Source: Luteimonas suaedae
Lineage (GTDB): Bacteria > Pseudomonadota > Gammaproteobacteria > Xanthomonadales > Xanthomonadaceae
Assembly (NCBI RefSeq): GCF_008312895.1
Contig: NZ_VSSP01000004.1
Span: 248,001-312,000, forward strand
DNA: 64,000 nucleotides
Reading direction: 5' to 3'
Made by a program: the position numbers and the translations under genes. This document shows positions 33,496 through 42,933 of this stretch, in pieces; within the stretch, counting starts at the first letter, position 1; every line of letters begins with the position of its first letter. Below the pieces are notes generated by a model. It ran no database searches. It was given only the letters and a program-made list of their open reading frames with translations, and was not told where the DNA came from.

Positions 33496-33501
33496 TAGAA
33501 T
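33496..33501 (+). promoter_or_regulatory. -10 element upstream of the metB-like gene
   Basis: TAGAAT stands 31 bases before the ATG at 33533. This suggests independent transcription from the beta-synthase gene. Confidence 0.45.
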
Positions 33502-33532
33502 TCGCGACCTGTTTTCACTGGATTTCATCTGC

Positions 33533-34729
33533 ATGACGGACGACCGCCGAGCGGCCGACGCCAGCCCGGAACACTGGGGCCTGGGGACCAAGGCCATCCA
33601 CGCCGGCCAGTCGCCCGACCCCAGCACCGGCGCGGTGATGCCGCCGATCTACGCTACCTCCACCTACGCCCAGCGCAGCCCGGGCGAGCACCAGGGTTTC
33701 GAGTACTCGCGCAGCCACAACCCGACCCGTTTCGCCTACGAGCGCTGCGTGGCCGGACTGGAGGGCGGCAGCCGCGGCTACGCCTTCGCTTCCGGCATGG
33801 CGGCGACGTCCACGGTGTTGGAGCTGCTGGATTCGGGCAGCCATGTGATCGCAATGGACGATGTCTATGGCGGCACCTACCGCTTGTTCGAGCGGGTGCG
33901 CCGACGTTCGGCCGGGCTGGATTTCAGCTGGGTGGACCTGAGCGACGCGGCTGCATTCGAGGAGGCGATCCGGCCCGAGACGCGGATGGTCTGGATCGAA
34001 ACCCCGACCAACCCGCTGCTCAAGCTGGTGGATATCGCGCAGATTGCGGAACTCGCCCGCAAGCGCGGCCTGATCGTGGTCGTCGACAACACTTTCTGCT
34101 CGCCGATCCTGCAGCGTCCGTTGGCGCTCGGTGCGCATCTCGTGCTGCATTCGGCCACCAAGTACCTCAACGGTCACTCCGATGTCGTCGGTGGCATGGT
34201 CGTGGTCGGCGACGATGTCGAATTGGCCGAACAGCTGATCTTCCTGCAGAACTCGATTGGTGCGGTGCAGGGCCCGTTCGACAGCTTCCTGGCCCTGCGT
34301 GGGCTGAAGACCCTGCACCTGCGGATGAGGGCACACTGCGAGAATGCGCAGGTGCTGGCGGAGTTCCTCGAGTCGCACCCGGCGATCGAGAAGGTCGTTT
34401 ACCCCGGCCTCGCCTCGCACCCACAGCACGCGCTGGCGAAGCGGCAGATGGACGGTTTCGGCGGGATGATCTCGATCTGGCTCAAGGGGGGGTATGAAGC
34501 CGCAAGGCGCTTCTGCGAGCGCGTCGAGCTCTTCACCCTGGCCGAATCCCTCGGGGGAGTGGAGAGCCTGGTCAACCATCCAGCGGTGATGACGCACGCC
34601 TCGGTGCCGGTGGAGCGACGGGTGCAGCTGGGGTTGGGGGATGAGCTGGTGCGGCTGAGTGTGGGGGTCGAGGCAGTGGATGACCTGCGCAATGACATAT
34701 CGGATGCGTTGAGGGAGGGGGTCGGCTGA
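33533..34729 (+). CDS. metB: Cystathionine gamma-synthase / gamma-lyase family protein
   Basis: A 398-residue Cys/Met-metabolism PLP enzyme. Landmarks are FEYSRSHNPTRFAYERCVAG, AFASGMAATSTVLELLDSGS, the PLP Lys in HSATKYLNGHSDVVGG and ESLGGVESLVNHPAVMTHAS. Synthase and lyase cannot be separated safely by reading; the adjacent beta-synthase favours a transsulfuration lyase role. The symbol follows the Xanthomonas naming of the gene that flanks the LPS locus. It is the last core gene before the variable polysaccharide cluster. Confidence 0.85.
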   Translation: MTDDRRAADASPEHWGLGTKAIHAGQSPDPSTGAVMPPIYATSTYAQRSPGEHQGFEYSRSHNPTRFAYERCVAGLEGGSRGYAFASGMAATSTVLELLDSGSHVIAMDDVYGGTYRLFERVRRRSAGLDFSWVDLSDAAAFEEAIRPETRMVWIETPTNPLLKLVDIAQIAELARKRGLIVVVDNTFCSPILQRPLALGAHLVLHSATKYLNGHSDVVGGMVVVGDDVELAEQLIFLQNSIGAVQGPFDSFLALRGLKTLHLRMRAHCENAQVLAEFLESHPAIEKVVYPGLASHPQHALAKRQMDGFGGMISIWLKGGYEAARRFCERVELFTLAESLGGVESLVNHPAVMTHASVPVERRVQLGLGDELVRLSVGVEAVDDLRNDISDALREGVG

Positions 34730-34730
34730 C

Positions 34731-35522
34731 ATGGGACGATCTCTCTTGCGAGACTACATCGACAGCCTGCGCCACCCGGAGTTCTGGGTGTATGCCACAT
34801 GGCTGGTGCTGGTGACAAAGTATCGCCAGTCCAGGCTCGGACTCGCATGGGCGATGGTCCCCTCCGGCCTTTACGCCTTCGGCATCGGCTGGTTCTTTTC
34901 TTCCTTCATGGGGGTGCCCCCTCGGGAGTTTATTCCCCACCTGGGTTTGGGCTATGTGGTTTATCGGCTTGTAACCGCGAGCCTCAACGAGGCAACGACG
35001 GTCTTCTCGGGACACTCGACCTTCATCCTCGATGGGCGCGTGAGGCTGACCGACTACGTACTACGTGTCATCGGAAGGGGGTTTTTCTATTTCCTGCTGT
35101 CAGTTCCGGTTTTGGCGGTGGCGCTGGCCATCAGCCCGTCCTTCGACCCTTGGGGTTTGTTGGTGTTGCCAGCGACGATAACAATAGTCCTGCTCAACAT
35201 CGCATGGCTCGGCGTCCTGGTCGGCGTGATCGGCGCCCGCCTGCCTGATGTGAACCAGTTGGTGGGCAGCATTCTGATGTTCGCTTTCCTGTTCACTCCT
35301 ATCCTGTGGTTTTCAGATCAGGTGCCGATCAGTTCAGTGCGTGGCGGAATTGCCCGCGCAAATCCCCTATTCCATATGGTGGAGCTCGTCAGGGCGCCGC
35401 TGCTCGGTAAGCCGGTCGAGACCTCGACTTGCATCTATCTTCTCTGCTTTCTGCTCTTGGGGTGGCTGCTTGCGACAGTGGTCTATCGTCGCTATGCCAG
35501 GTTCGTTCCAATCTGGATCTGA
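34731..35522 (+). CDS. wzm: ABC-2 polysaccharide export permease (Wzm-like)
   Basis: A 263-residue inner-membrane protein with about six hydrophobic helices (for example LGLAWAMVPSGLYAFGIGWF, VVYRLVTASLNEATTVF, GWLLATVVYRRYARFVPIWI). The TKYRQSRLGLAW motif near residue 30 is typical of Wzm/KpsM. With the adjacent ATPase it would export a completed O-antigen or capsule chain linked to undecaprenyl diphosphate. It begins one base after the metB stop, with a GGGAGGGGG ribosome-binding stretch. Base composition falls from here onward. Confidence 0.9.
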   Translation: MGRSLLRDYIDSLRHPEFWVYATWLVLVTKYRQSRLGLAWAMVPSGLYAFGIGWFFSSFMGVPPREFIPHLGLGYVVYRLVTASLNEATTVFSGHSTFILDGRVRLTDYVLRVIGRGFFYFLLSVPVLAVALAISPSFDPWGLLVLPATITIVLLNIAWLGVLVGVIGARLPDVNQLVGSILMFAFLFTPILWFSDQVPISSVRGGIARANPLFHMVELVRAPLLGKPVETSTCIYLLCFLLLGWLLATVVYRRYARFVPIWI

Positions 35523-35524
35523 CG

Positions 35525-36301
35525 ATGGACGCTTACCTCAAGGCATCAAATATCGGTTTGGACCTCCCTATCTATACGCAGGATCAGCGAGGTGCGCGAG
35601 CAGGCCTGAACGTGTTATTGAGGGCGGCATTCCAACCCCCGAAACGAGAAATGCGGCGAATCCTGTCCGATGTGAATTTTGAATTGCACAGCGGCGATAG
35701 GCTGGCAATCATTGGGCGCAACGGAGCTGGAAAATCGACGCTCCTGAAGGTTCTGGTTGGCGCGTATCCGCCGTCAACCGGAGCGATTGAAACGAGCGGG
35801 TCGTGCCAGGCGCTGCTGAACCTGTCCCTTGGGTTCAATGCTGAAGCGACCCTGGTTGAGAACATCCTGCTTCGCGGCATCGCCATGGGCCTCAAGCCTC
35901 GCGATGCAAGTGGAATCATCAACGAGGTTCTGGCCTTCTCGGAATTGGAACGCAAAGCAGGGCACCGGTTGCGGACCCTTTCGTCAGGGCAGCGCATGCG
36001 GCTTGGGTTTGCCTTGGCTACGGCATTGCAGAATGACATCCTGATCATGGATGAATGGATCAGCGCCGGCGACGCTGCGTTCGTTGCGAAGGCCAAGGCC
36101 AGGATTCACTCGCGCGTCAACGGGGCGCAGATTGTTGTTCTTGCCAGTCACAATTCCAAACTCATGCGGAGTGTCTGCAACAAGGGCATCGTCATGGAGG
36201 ACGGGAAGGTGGTGGCTTTTGGTCCGGTTCGTAAAATGCTTGAAAAGTACAACAAGATTGTTCTCAGTACACCGAGTCGCCCAGGAGATGGCGGCGCGTG
36301 A
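35525..36301 (+). CDS. wzt: ABC polysaccharide export ATPase (Wzt-like, short form)
   Basis: A 258-residue ATPase. Walker A is GRNGAGKST, the signature motif LSSGQRMRLGFALA and Walker B ILIMDEWISAGDAAF. The first ~50 residues (LGLNVLLRAAFQ-type loop, MRRILSDVNFELHSGDRLAI) match Wzt/KpsT/TagH. It lacks the C-terminal carbohydrate-binding domain of long Wzt proteins, so export probably does not require recognition of a capped chain end. Two bases separate it from wzm; its stop overlaps the next GTG start (GTGA). Confidence 0.9.
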   Translation: MDAYLKASNIGLDLPIYTQDQRGARAGLNVLLRAAFQPPKREMRRILSDVNFELHSGDRLAIIGRNGAGKSTLLKVLVGAYPPSTGAIETSGSCQALLNLSLGFNAEATLVENILLRGIAMGLKPRDASGIINEVLAFSELERKAGHRLRTLSSGQRMRLGFALATALQNDILIMDEWISAGDAAFVAKAKARIHSRVNGAQIVVLASHNSKLMRSVCNKGIVMEDGKVVAFGPVRKMLEKYNKIVLSTPSRPGDGGA

Positions 36302-39300
36302 GAAAGGGTGTGGCCCCTGCCCAGGCAGCCGCCGGGGATAGTCCAGCCGATGGCGACCTCTCGCTTCGGCTCGAATTGTTGCGATGCCGAGTTGAGTTGG
36401 ACTCGATATGCCGACTGCTTGAACGAGCGGACTGCTCGGCGCCGATTACGGTCGGTTCGGGCCGCCTCTCGGATGCGGTAGCGGCGGTTCTGGCTGATAG
36501 CCAGGAGCTTTCGCAACTCAAGTCCAGTTACAGGTATCGTTTGGCAGCGTTCCTGGCGGTGGCTGCCCGTGTGCCTTTGCGGGCGACCAGGAAGGTTCTT
36601 CGCGTCGCGAGAGGGTTTGCTCGCCGTCTACGCAGGCGCCGAGGACAGCAGCAGCAAATCATCCAGAGCGTCGCTTCCGCCACCGTGCGCGGTGAGCAGC
36701 AGGATCTAGGGCTGCAATTGCACCCCAAGGCGGAGTCGCTGCCCGAATACATTTCAGAACTGCGCGTGGCGGCGGTGCTCGATCCGTTCTCGGCGTCTAG
36801 CTTTGCCCCCGAGTGTTCTCTGGAGCTTCTGGACCCGTCCAACTGGGCCGAGCAGATCCGTCGCCATAAACCGCATGTGCTACTGGTCGAGTCCGCGTGG
36901 ACCGGTCAGTCGAACGAATGGAAAGGTTTGGTGGAGCGTGCTCCAGCCCAGCTGCGATCGTTAGTCATGTCATGCCGCCAGTCGGACATCCCGACCGTGT
37001 TCTGGAACAAGGAAGATCCCCTGCACTTCGGAGCCTTTCTAGACACGGCCATGCTCTTCGACCATGTCCTTACTACAGATGCCGATTGCATTCCGCGCTA
37101 CCGCAGGTTGCTTGGACACGACCGCGTAGGGGTCATGCCATTTGGCGTTCAGCCTACCATCCATCACCCGATATCCTCCGAGCCCCGCCAGGCATCTTCC
37201 GTTTTTGCCGGCGCCTGGTATGGACGGTTACCGGATCGATCTCGAGATTTCACGCGCGCCGCCGACGCACTGGCGCTGGCAGGGAAGCTAGTCATTCATG
37301 ATCGGCTCAGTGATCGAGGGGAGTCGTACAGGCGTTTTCCCCGCAGGTATCACTCGATGCTGAGGCCTACGGTGACGTACGAGGAAACCGGCGCAGTTTT
37401 TCGTCGCCATTTCCTTGGTCTGAATCTAAATACGATCAAATCATCACCCACCATGTTCGCTCGGCGCGCGTTCGAATTGGCTGCGTGCGGGACTTCTGTT
37501 TACAGCAATCATTCCCTCGGGCTCCAGCTTTTCCTGGCAGACACTGTCGTAGCAACCGATGATCCGGAGCGCTTGTTGAAGGAAGCGTGGACAGAGTTGC
37601 GCGACCCTTGCGCGAAGCGCTACCGCATCCGGCGGCTACAGGCGTTGCGGGCGGTGATGGGGGAGCATACTTGGGCACATCGGCTGCAGCTCATCGGAAA
37701 GGTGGCGCTCGGCGTCGAACTCCTCCAGTCAAGCACGTCGTTCCTGGTGCTTGCGCGAGTATGCGAGCAGGCAGAGCTGGGTCGGATTTGTGAGGCCTTC
37801 GTCCGGCAACGTGTGCCGGGAGTGAAGCTCGTCCTGGACGCACCGACGGACCTTGCGATACCTGGCTATGCGGCTCATCTCGAATCTTTCGAGGTGTCGG
37901 AATCGGACTGGGTGGCGGTGTTCCACCCCGATGACTACTACGGGCCGCACTATCTGTCGGACCTTGCCATAGCTGCCAAGTGGGGGCTCGGCGATTTCAT
38001 TGGGAAGGGTGCGTGGCACGAACAGGTCGATGGGCGTCTCGTCGAGCGCAACCCGCAGGACGAATATAAGTTCGTCGAGTCACTCGCCCTGCGCAGGATG
38101 TTGTTCCGGCGTGGGGCGGTGTCCAGTACGCTGGATGAGCTGTTGGACCAACTCGACTCCGGAGTGCTCGCCGCCGCTCGATGCGTCTCGATCGATGCAT
38201 GGGAGTACCTACAGGGCGGAGCCGGGAGCGACCACGCCCCAAGGGTGTCGGTTGCATGTGCGACGGCCGTATGCATGGAGGAAATCCTCCGCGCCGGCGC
38301 GTTGCAGCCTGCACAAGCCGATCCTCGCAAGGTTGGCGCAAGGGCGCTGGACGGAGCTGCGCTTGCCGACTTGCTGATCCGGGGGAGTAGGGCAGAGCGT
38401 GTAACGGTAGTGCCCAAACGAGGCCGCATGGAGCTTTGCTCCCGGCTCGAGGACGGTGAAGTATCCGAATTGACGTCAGGCCCGCTTTCCCGTCGCCAGT
38501 TGGAAACCGACGGCAAAGCCCACGTTTGTCTGCAGGCCGTCGCAAGTACGTCGACGGCTTTCCGCCTGGAGATCATCGGCTCGCGCGGAAGGGTGCTTGA
38601 ATCGCTGCCGATGGAGCCCCTGGTGCCGGTCACGCGGACGCCACCAGCCGATACCCACCACTATCGGCTGGCCGTGAAAGTGCGAGGCCCTGTCGTACAG
38701 GAAGTGGATTGGCTCTGGTTCGGAACAACGCCAATCGAACCCCTATTTTCTCCGGGGCGGGGTCGATTGGCCCTGGTGTGCAACGGCTATCCAGCGCACG
38801 GCTGCCTCTACCGAAATGCGTTCCTGCATCGTCGGGTCCTCGCGTATAGGGAACGGGGCCTGGGCGTCGACGTCTTCGTCGTGAAGCGTGGTGAACGGCT
38901 GCGTGATTATGAGTACGATGGCGTGCTGGTACGGGAATGCCTGCCGGACGTGCTCGGGGCGACGCTGGCGATGTCTGACCATGCGGCTGTTGCGGTGCAC
39001 TTCATGGATCAGGACATGTGGCAAGCAGTGCGTGGTCTGGATGTTCACAAGCCACTCGCCGTGTGGCTCCATGGGGCAGAAGTACAGTCATGGCAGCACC
39101 GCAGTTTCAACTACAGAACCAGCAAGGAGCTTGATGCCGGCAAGGCCGCAAGTGCGCAACGGTCGAATTTCTGGAAGACGGTGCTGTCGGAGTCTGGAAG
39201 AGACATCCACTATGTATTCGTTTCAAAATATCTAGCCGAGCAAACATGGAACGACCTGCGGGTTTGCGCGTCCGATGTCAATTGGTCGGTGATTCACAAT

Positions 39301-39957
39301 CCGATCGACTCTCGGCTGTTCCGGTACGAGGCCAAGTCGGCGCATCTGGCCAAAAGGATCCTCTCGATCCGTCCCCACGCGTCGAGGATCTATGCCAATG
39401 ATCTCGTTGCAGCCACGATCCACAAATTGGCGGCCGAGGACATATTTTCCGAACTCAGCTTTACCCTTGTCGGAGATGGCGAGCTTTGGGACGAGAACTT
39501 TAACGGCCTGGAACGGTATCCCAATGTAACCCTCGTGCGCGGTTTTCTTCCCCAAGATCAGATTGCTTCCCTTCATCGGGAGCATGGGGTCTTTCTGGCG
39601 CCGACACGAGGGGATACACAAGGGGTGAGTCGCGATGAAGCAATGTCCTCCGGCCTTGTGCCGGTCACCACGCAAGTCGGCGCGATCCCTGAGTTCGTGG
39701 ACGCATCCTGCGGTGAGTTGTGTCCACCAGAAGACGTGGATGCCCTGGCGTCCGCGATATTGCGTCTGGCGACCGACCCGGAAAGGTTCAGTTCAATGTC
39801 TGTCCGGGCCGCTGCCCGCGTAGAGCGGCAATCAGGATGGCGCCAGGTCGTCGATCAGGAATTGGCGGTTTTTGGGATGAGAGAGGCAGCCTCGGGCAGT
39901 TGCTGCTCAAAAAAAGAAAATAAGGATGGGAGGCCTGCTCATGAACATCATTTATAA
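36298..39957 (+). CDS. Giant multidomain glycosyltransferase
   Basis: A 1219-residue protein built of at least three glycosyltransferase-like units. Residues ~150-450 resemble CgeB/DUF3880 enzymes (VFAGAWYGRLPDRSRDF, RAFELAACGTSVYSNHSLGL). Residues ~480-640 look like a GT2-type remnant with an acidic metal motif (WVAVFHPDDYYGPHYLSD). Residues ~850-1200 form a GT4 domain with GDGELWDENFNGLERYPNVT and the nucleotide-sugar motif TRGDTQGVSRDEAMSSGLVP. The GTG start at 36298 overlaps the wzt stop. The 3' end overlaps the next gene by 17 bases. It probably builds part of the O-chain repeat; sugars unknown. Confidence 0.82.
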   Translation: MRKGVAPAQAAAGDSPADGDLSLRLELLRCRVELDSICRLLERADCSAPITVGSGRLSDAVAAVLADSQELSQLKSSYRYRLAAFLAVAARVPLRATRKVLRVARGFARRLRRRRGQQQQIIQSVASATVRGEQQDLGLQLHPKAESLPEYISELRVAAVLDPFSASSFAPECSLELLDPSNWAEQIRRHKPHVLLVESAWTGQSNEWKGLVERAPAQLRSLVMSCRQSDIPTVFWNKEDPLHFGAFLDTAMLFDHVLTTDADCIPRYRRLLGHDRVGVMPFGVQPTIHHPISSEPRQASSVFAGAWYGRLPDRSRDFTRAADALALAGKLVIHDRLSDRGESYRRFPRRYHSMLRPTVTYEETGAVFRRHFLGLNLNTIKSSPTMFARRAFELAACGTSVYSNHSLGLQLFLADTVVATDDPERLLKEAWTELRDPCAKRYRIRRLQALRAVMGEHTWAHRLQLIGKVALGVELLQSSTSFLVLARVCEQAELGRICEAFVRQRVPGVKLVLDAPTDLAIPGYAAHLESFEVSESDWVAVFHPDDYYGPHYLSDLAIAAKWGLGDFIGKGAWHEQVDGRLVERNPQDEYKFVESLALRRMLFRRGAVSSTLDELLDQLDSGVLAAARCVSIDAWEYLQGGAGSDHAPRVSVACATAVCMEEILRAGALQPAQADPRKVGARALDGAALADLLIRGSRAERVTVVPKRGRMELCSRLEDGEVSELTSGPLSRRQLETDGKAHVCLQAVASTSTAFRLEIIGSRGRVLESLPMEPLVPVTRTPPADTHHYRLAVKVRGPVVQEVDWLWFGTTPIEPLFSPGRGRLALVCNGYPAHGCLYRNAFLHRRVLAYRERGLGVDVFVVKRGERLRDYEYDGVLVRECLPDVLGATLAMSDHAAVAVHFMDQDMWQAVRGLDVHKPLAVWLHGAEVQSWQHRSFNYRTSKELDAGKAASAQRSNFWKTVLSESGRDIHYVFVSKYLAEQTWNDLRVCASDVNWSVIHNPIDSRLFRYEAKSAHLAKRILSIRPHASRIYANDLVAATIHKLAAEDIFSELSFTLVGDGELWDENFNGLERYPNVTLVRGFLPQDQIASLHREHGVFLAPTRGDTQGVSRDEAMSSGLVPVTTQVGAIPEFVDASCGELCPPEDVDALASAILRLATDPERFSSMSVRAAARVERQSGWRQVVDQELAVFGMREAASGSCCSKKENKDGRPAHEHHL

Positions 39958-42772
39958 GAAATTGCGGACAATTTCGTTCAAGCAGGTCGCCCTTCTGTCA
40001 GCGGCAGCGATGATTGCGGCACTATTGCTTGTTTCAATCGCCCTTTCCCACTGGCCGCTCGCCGCGGTTTCTGTAGCGGCATCGTTTCTGTACTTAAGTG
40101 TCATGTCCTTGCTTCTGCTGCGCCAGATTGAGTACCGTCTGTCGCCAGAAAATCGGGAGTTTTTCGGTGCCTGGCGCAACGCCCTTGTTGTCCAGCACGA
40201 TCCCGCAGCCAAGCTCCGCCGAAGCAAATCCAAGTTGACCTTGAGGTCTGCTTGGGGGGCCGTAGGGTTCTATTCGGAGCTCAATGCCAGTAAGAGTAAG
40301 TATCTTGCCAGGCAGATCGTCCGCTCCAGATACGTGGACGGACGGGATGTGCTCGCCCATGTCGTCACGAAAGGCCGGATGGATATCGGACAGTTTTGCG
40401 ACCTGTTGGACGCATACAGGGCGCCGATCAAGAGAAAGGATGTAGTTGCGCAAGCGCTCAAGTTCGACGGAGACGCGTTGAGGGAGATGGCGCGTGTTTT
40501 CTACAGGCAGGATCTTTCCATCCGTGATCGGCTTGACGCGATCGCCTGCTACGAAATTTTGTTCGACACACACGGTGCCCGTTCGTTCGCACAGCACGAT
40601 GTCGACTGGTTGCTTGCAACCCTGTTGAGCATCGGCAACGACGAGCATTTCCATGAATGGGTTGAACGGTTCGCGCTCGCGGCCAAGAGCTCGGTCAACT
40701 TTCCATTCCTGATGGCCAACTCCACCAATCCCTGGCGCACGGGCAACCCGGACAACCTCGGCAAATGGGGCGAGTCCATCGACGGTGTTTATCGCCCTTC
40801 ATTCATCCCCGCAGCACGCGTTGCAGGTGTGGACGGGGCGGCTTTCTACAGGCTTACCGCTGACGACCGGGGAGCCGTAGACGGACCGCTGATCAGCGTC
40901 ATCATGCCTGTATACAACCCCGGCTCGGAGGCGGAATGGGCGGTCAGGTCGATAATCGAACAGTCCTGGAGAAACATCGAGGTAATCATAGTCGATGATG
41001 GCAGCACTGAAGGTCTTGACGTCCTGGCGCGGCTCCCAGCGATTGACGAGCGGATCAGGGTAACGGTCCTGCCTCAGAACCGCGGGGCGTACACGGCCAG
41101 GAATGAAGGGCTACGCCAGGCACGGGGCGAGTTCGTCACTTGCCACGACGCGGATGATTGGGCGCACCCGATGCGGTTAGAGTTGCAAGCCCGGGACCTT
41201 GTTGCCCGTCAGGATGCGATAGCGAATATCAGCAGCCTCTGTCGGGTTGATCGTGATCTCGAATTCAAGAACAGGAATTCGATTGCGAATCCTAACTTCG
41301 TGTATCCGGCCTTCGTGACACTGATGTTCAGGCGGATCCCGGTCGTGGAGAAGGTCGGCTGCTGGGATCCGGTGCGCAAGGCGGGCGATTCGGAGTTCAT
41401 CTCCCGTATCAAGCTGGTGTTCGGGCAGGAGGTGGACGCCGTCGAGCCAAGGGTTCCTTTGACGTTCGCTCTGCTGGATAAGAAGAGCCTCTCGGGAAGC
41501 GAGCTATTCAGGGGCTACCTGCACCCGGATCGGAAGTTGTATCAGACGCGCTACCTGGAGTGGCATTCGGACATCGACGCTGGTACGGCATCCCCGCTCA
41601 TGCCCTTCGATGGCGACAGGCGGTTTCCAGCACCGGCAAGCTTTCTTCCGGAAGTGGAGAGACCCCGCTACGACGTTGTCTTTGTCTCCGAACTTGGCTT
41701 TACCGGCGGCAACGCGAACTCGCTTCTGCACGAGATCAAGATATGCCTGGATGCTGGTCTCAAGGTAGCAATCGCAAGGGCGAGGAACCTCTTGTTTGTC
41801 GGCATCGTCGCGGAGCGGGAACCGATTGAGCCGATTCGCGAACTCATTCGTTCCGGTCAGATTGACGAAATCACGATGACTGCGGCTTGCGATGCCGAGC
41901 TGGTGATCGTGCGATGGCCTGCGTGCTTCCAGTACTTGCCGAAGCTTGATTTCGGAATCGAGGCGGGGAAAGCCATTGTTGTGGCCAACCACGTCCCCTA
42001 TGAAACAGGAAATGTCAGGCATTTCTATGATATCCAGCGCGTTCTCGACAATGTAGGGAGTGCATTTGGTACCGAACCGCTATGGGCGCCCCAGTCCGCT
42101 GTGATTCGCGGTTTGTGCGCCCCTCATCTCGCCCCGGGCCAATTGCTTGGTTTCGACTGGGTTGGGGTTCTGGAAAGCTCCGGCTGCGACCTTCCCGAGC
42201 GCGTACATCCCGTGTCGTCCGTCCCAGCAATCGGTCGGCATTCGCGCGACGACCACCTCAAGTGGCCGGAAAGCCGCGCGGCCATTCTGGATGCCTATCC
42301 AGTCGATGGCGAATTCGAGGTCCGGATCATGGGCGGCGTTACCAAGCTCCTGTCGAAAGGCCTGGTGACGGAAGAGGAGGTGGCCAACTGGACGCTCTAC
42401 GAGTTCAACGAAATGGCCCCGGCCGAGTTCCTGCAGACCATCGACTTTTTCGTCTACTTCCCACATCGTGATCTCGTCGAAGCCTTTGGCCGGGTCATCA
42501 TGGAAGCGCTTGCCTCCGGGGCGGTCGTGATCGTCCCGCGTCATTTCGAGCCAATTTTCGGTGAGGCATGTGTGTACGTCGAGCCTGCGGAAGTAAGGCA
42601 GACAGTCGCCGCCCTCCATGGAGACTGGGACAGCTATCAGGCCCAGAGCCGACGCGGACAGGATTACATTCGACGGAACTGCACGCCGCAAGCCTACTGC
42701 AACCGACTGCGAGCCTTGGGAATTGACGTCTCGGAGCCGACGGGCCCCGATGGCGTCGGGCCGGGGCGGTGA
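39941..42772 (+). CDS. Membrane-anchored GT2-GT4 fusion glycosyltransferase
   Basis: A 943-residue protein from the ATG at 39941, which has GGAGG 7 bases upstream (an ATG at 39926 is less well placed). Two N-terminal membrane helices occupy about residues 12-60. A GT2 domain lies near residues 310-480 (PLISVIMPVYNPGSEAEWAV, VDDGSTEG, metal motif TCHDADDWAHP). A GT4-like domain is at the C terminus (GFTGGNANSLLHEIK, FVYFPHRDLVEAFGRVIMEA). It shares this order and several motifs with the gene at 46867-49425. It probably adds two successive sugars. Confidence 0.83.
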   Translation: MNIIYKKLRTISFKQVALLSAAAMIAALLLVSIALSHWPLAAVSVAASFLYLSVMSLLLLRQIEYRLSPENREFFGAWRNALVVQHDPAAKLRRSKSKLTLRSAWGAVGFYSELNASKSKYLARQIVRSRYVDGRDVLAHVVTKGRMDIGQFCDLLDAYRAPIKRKDVVAQALKFDGDALREMARVFYRQDLSIRDRLDAIACYEILFDTHGARSFAQHDVDWLLATLLSIGNDEHFHEWVERFALAAKSSVNFPFLMANSTNPWRTGNPDNLGKWGESIDGVYRPSFIPAARVAGVDGAAFYRLTADDRGAVDGPLISVIMPVYNPGSEAEWAVRSIIEQSWRNIEVIIVDDGSTEGLDVLARLPAIDERIRVTVLPQNRGAYTARNEGLRQARGEFVTCHDADDWAHPMRLELQARDLVARQDAIANISSLCRVDRDLEFKNRNSIANPNFVYPAFVTLMFRRIPVVEKVGCWDPVRKAGDSEFISRIKLVFGQEVDAVEPRVPLTFALLDKKSLSGSELFRGYLHPDRKLYQTRYLEWHSDIDAGTASPLMPFDGDRRFPAPASFLPEVERPRYDVVFVSELGFTGGNANSLLHEIKICLDAGLKVAIARARNLLFVGIVAEREPIEPIRELIRSGQIDEITMTAACDAELVIVRWPACFQYLPKLDFGIEAGKAIVVANHVPYETGNVRHFYDIQRVLDNVGSAFGTEPLWAPQSAVIRGLCAPHLAPGQLLGFDWVGVLESSGCDLPERVHPVSSVPAIGRHSRDDHLKWPESRAAILDAYPVDGEFEVRIMGGVTKLLSKGLVTEEEVANWTLYEFNEMAPAEFLQTIDFFVYFPHRDLVEAFGRVIMEALASGAVVIVPRHFEPIFGEACVYVEPAEVRQTVAALHGDWDSYQAQSRRGQDYIRRNCTPQAYCNRLRALGIDVSEPTGPDGVGPGR

Positions 42773-42855
42773 GCCCAGCCGAGTGGCTCATGGGCCGGAG
42801 ACGGGTGGGGTCTGGCCGCGAGTCATTCTTAGCGCCGGCGCCCCCTATTGACTGA

Positions 42856-42861
42856 TAAAAT
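42856..42861 (+). promoter_or_regulatory. -10-like element upstream of the UDP-sugar dehydrogenase gene
   Basis: TAAAAT lies 72 bases before the ATG at 42934 in a 161-base gap, the longest in the plus-strand part of the cluster. TTGACT at 42848 lies too close to be its -35. An internal promoter is plausible. Confidence 0.35.
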
Positions 42862-42933
42862 TGGCGGTTTACGCACAAGGGCCAGCGCGCGCCGTTTCGC
42901 GTCGTGCATCATCTCCCATTTAAGGAAACAGCG

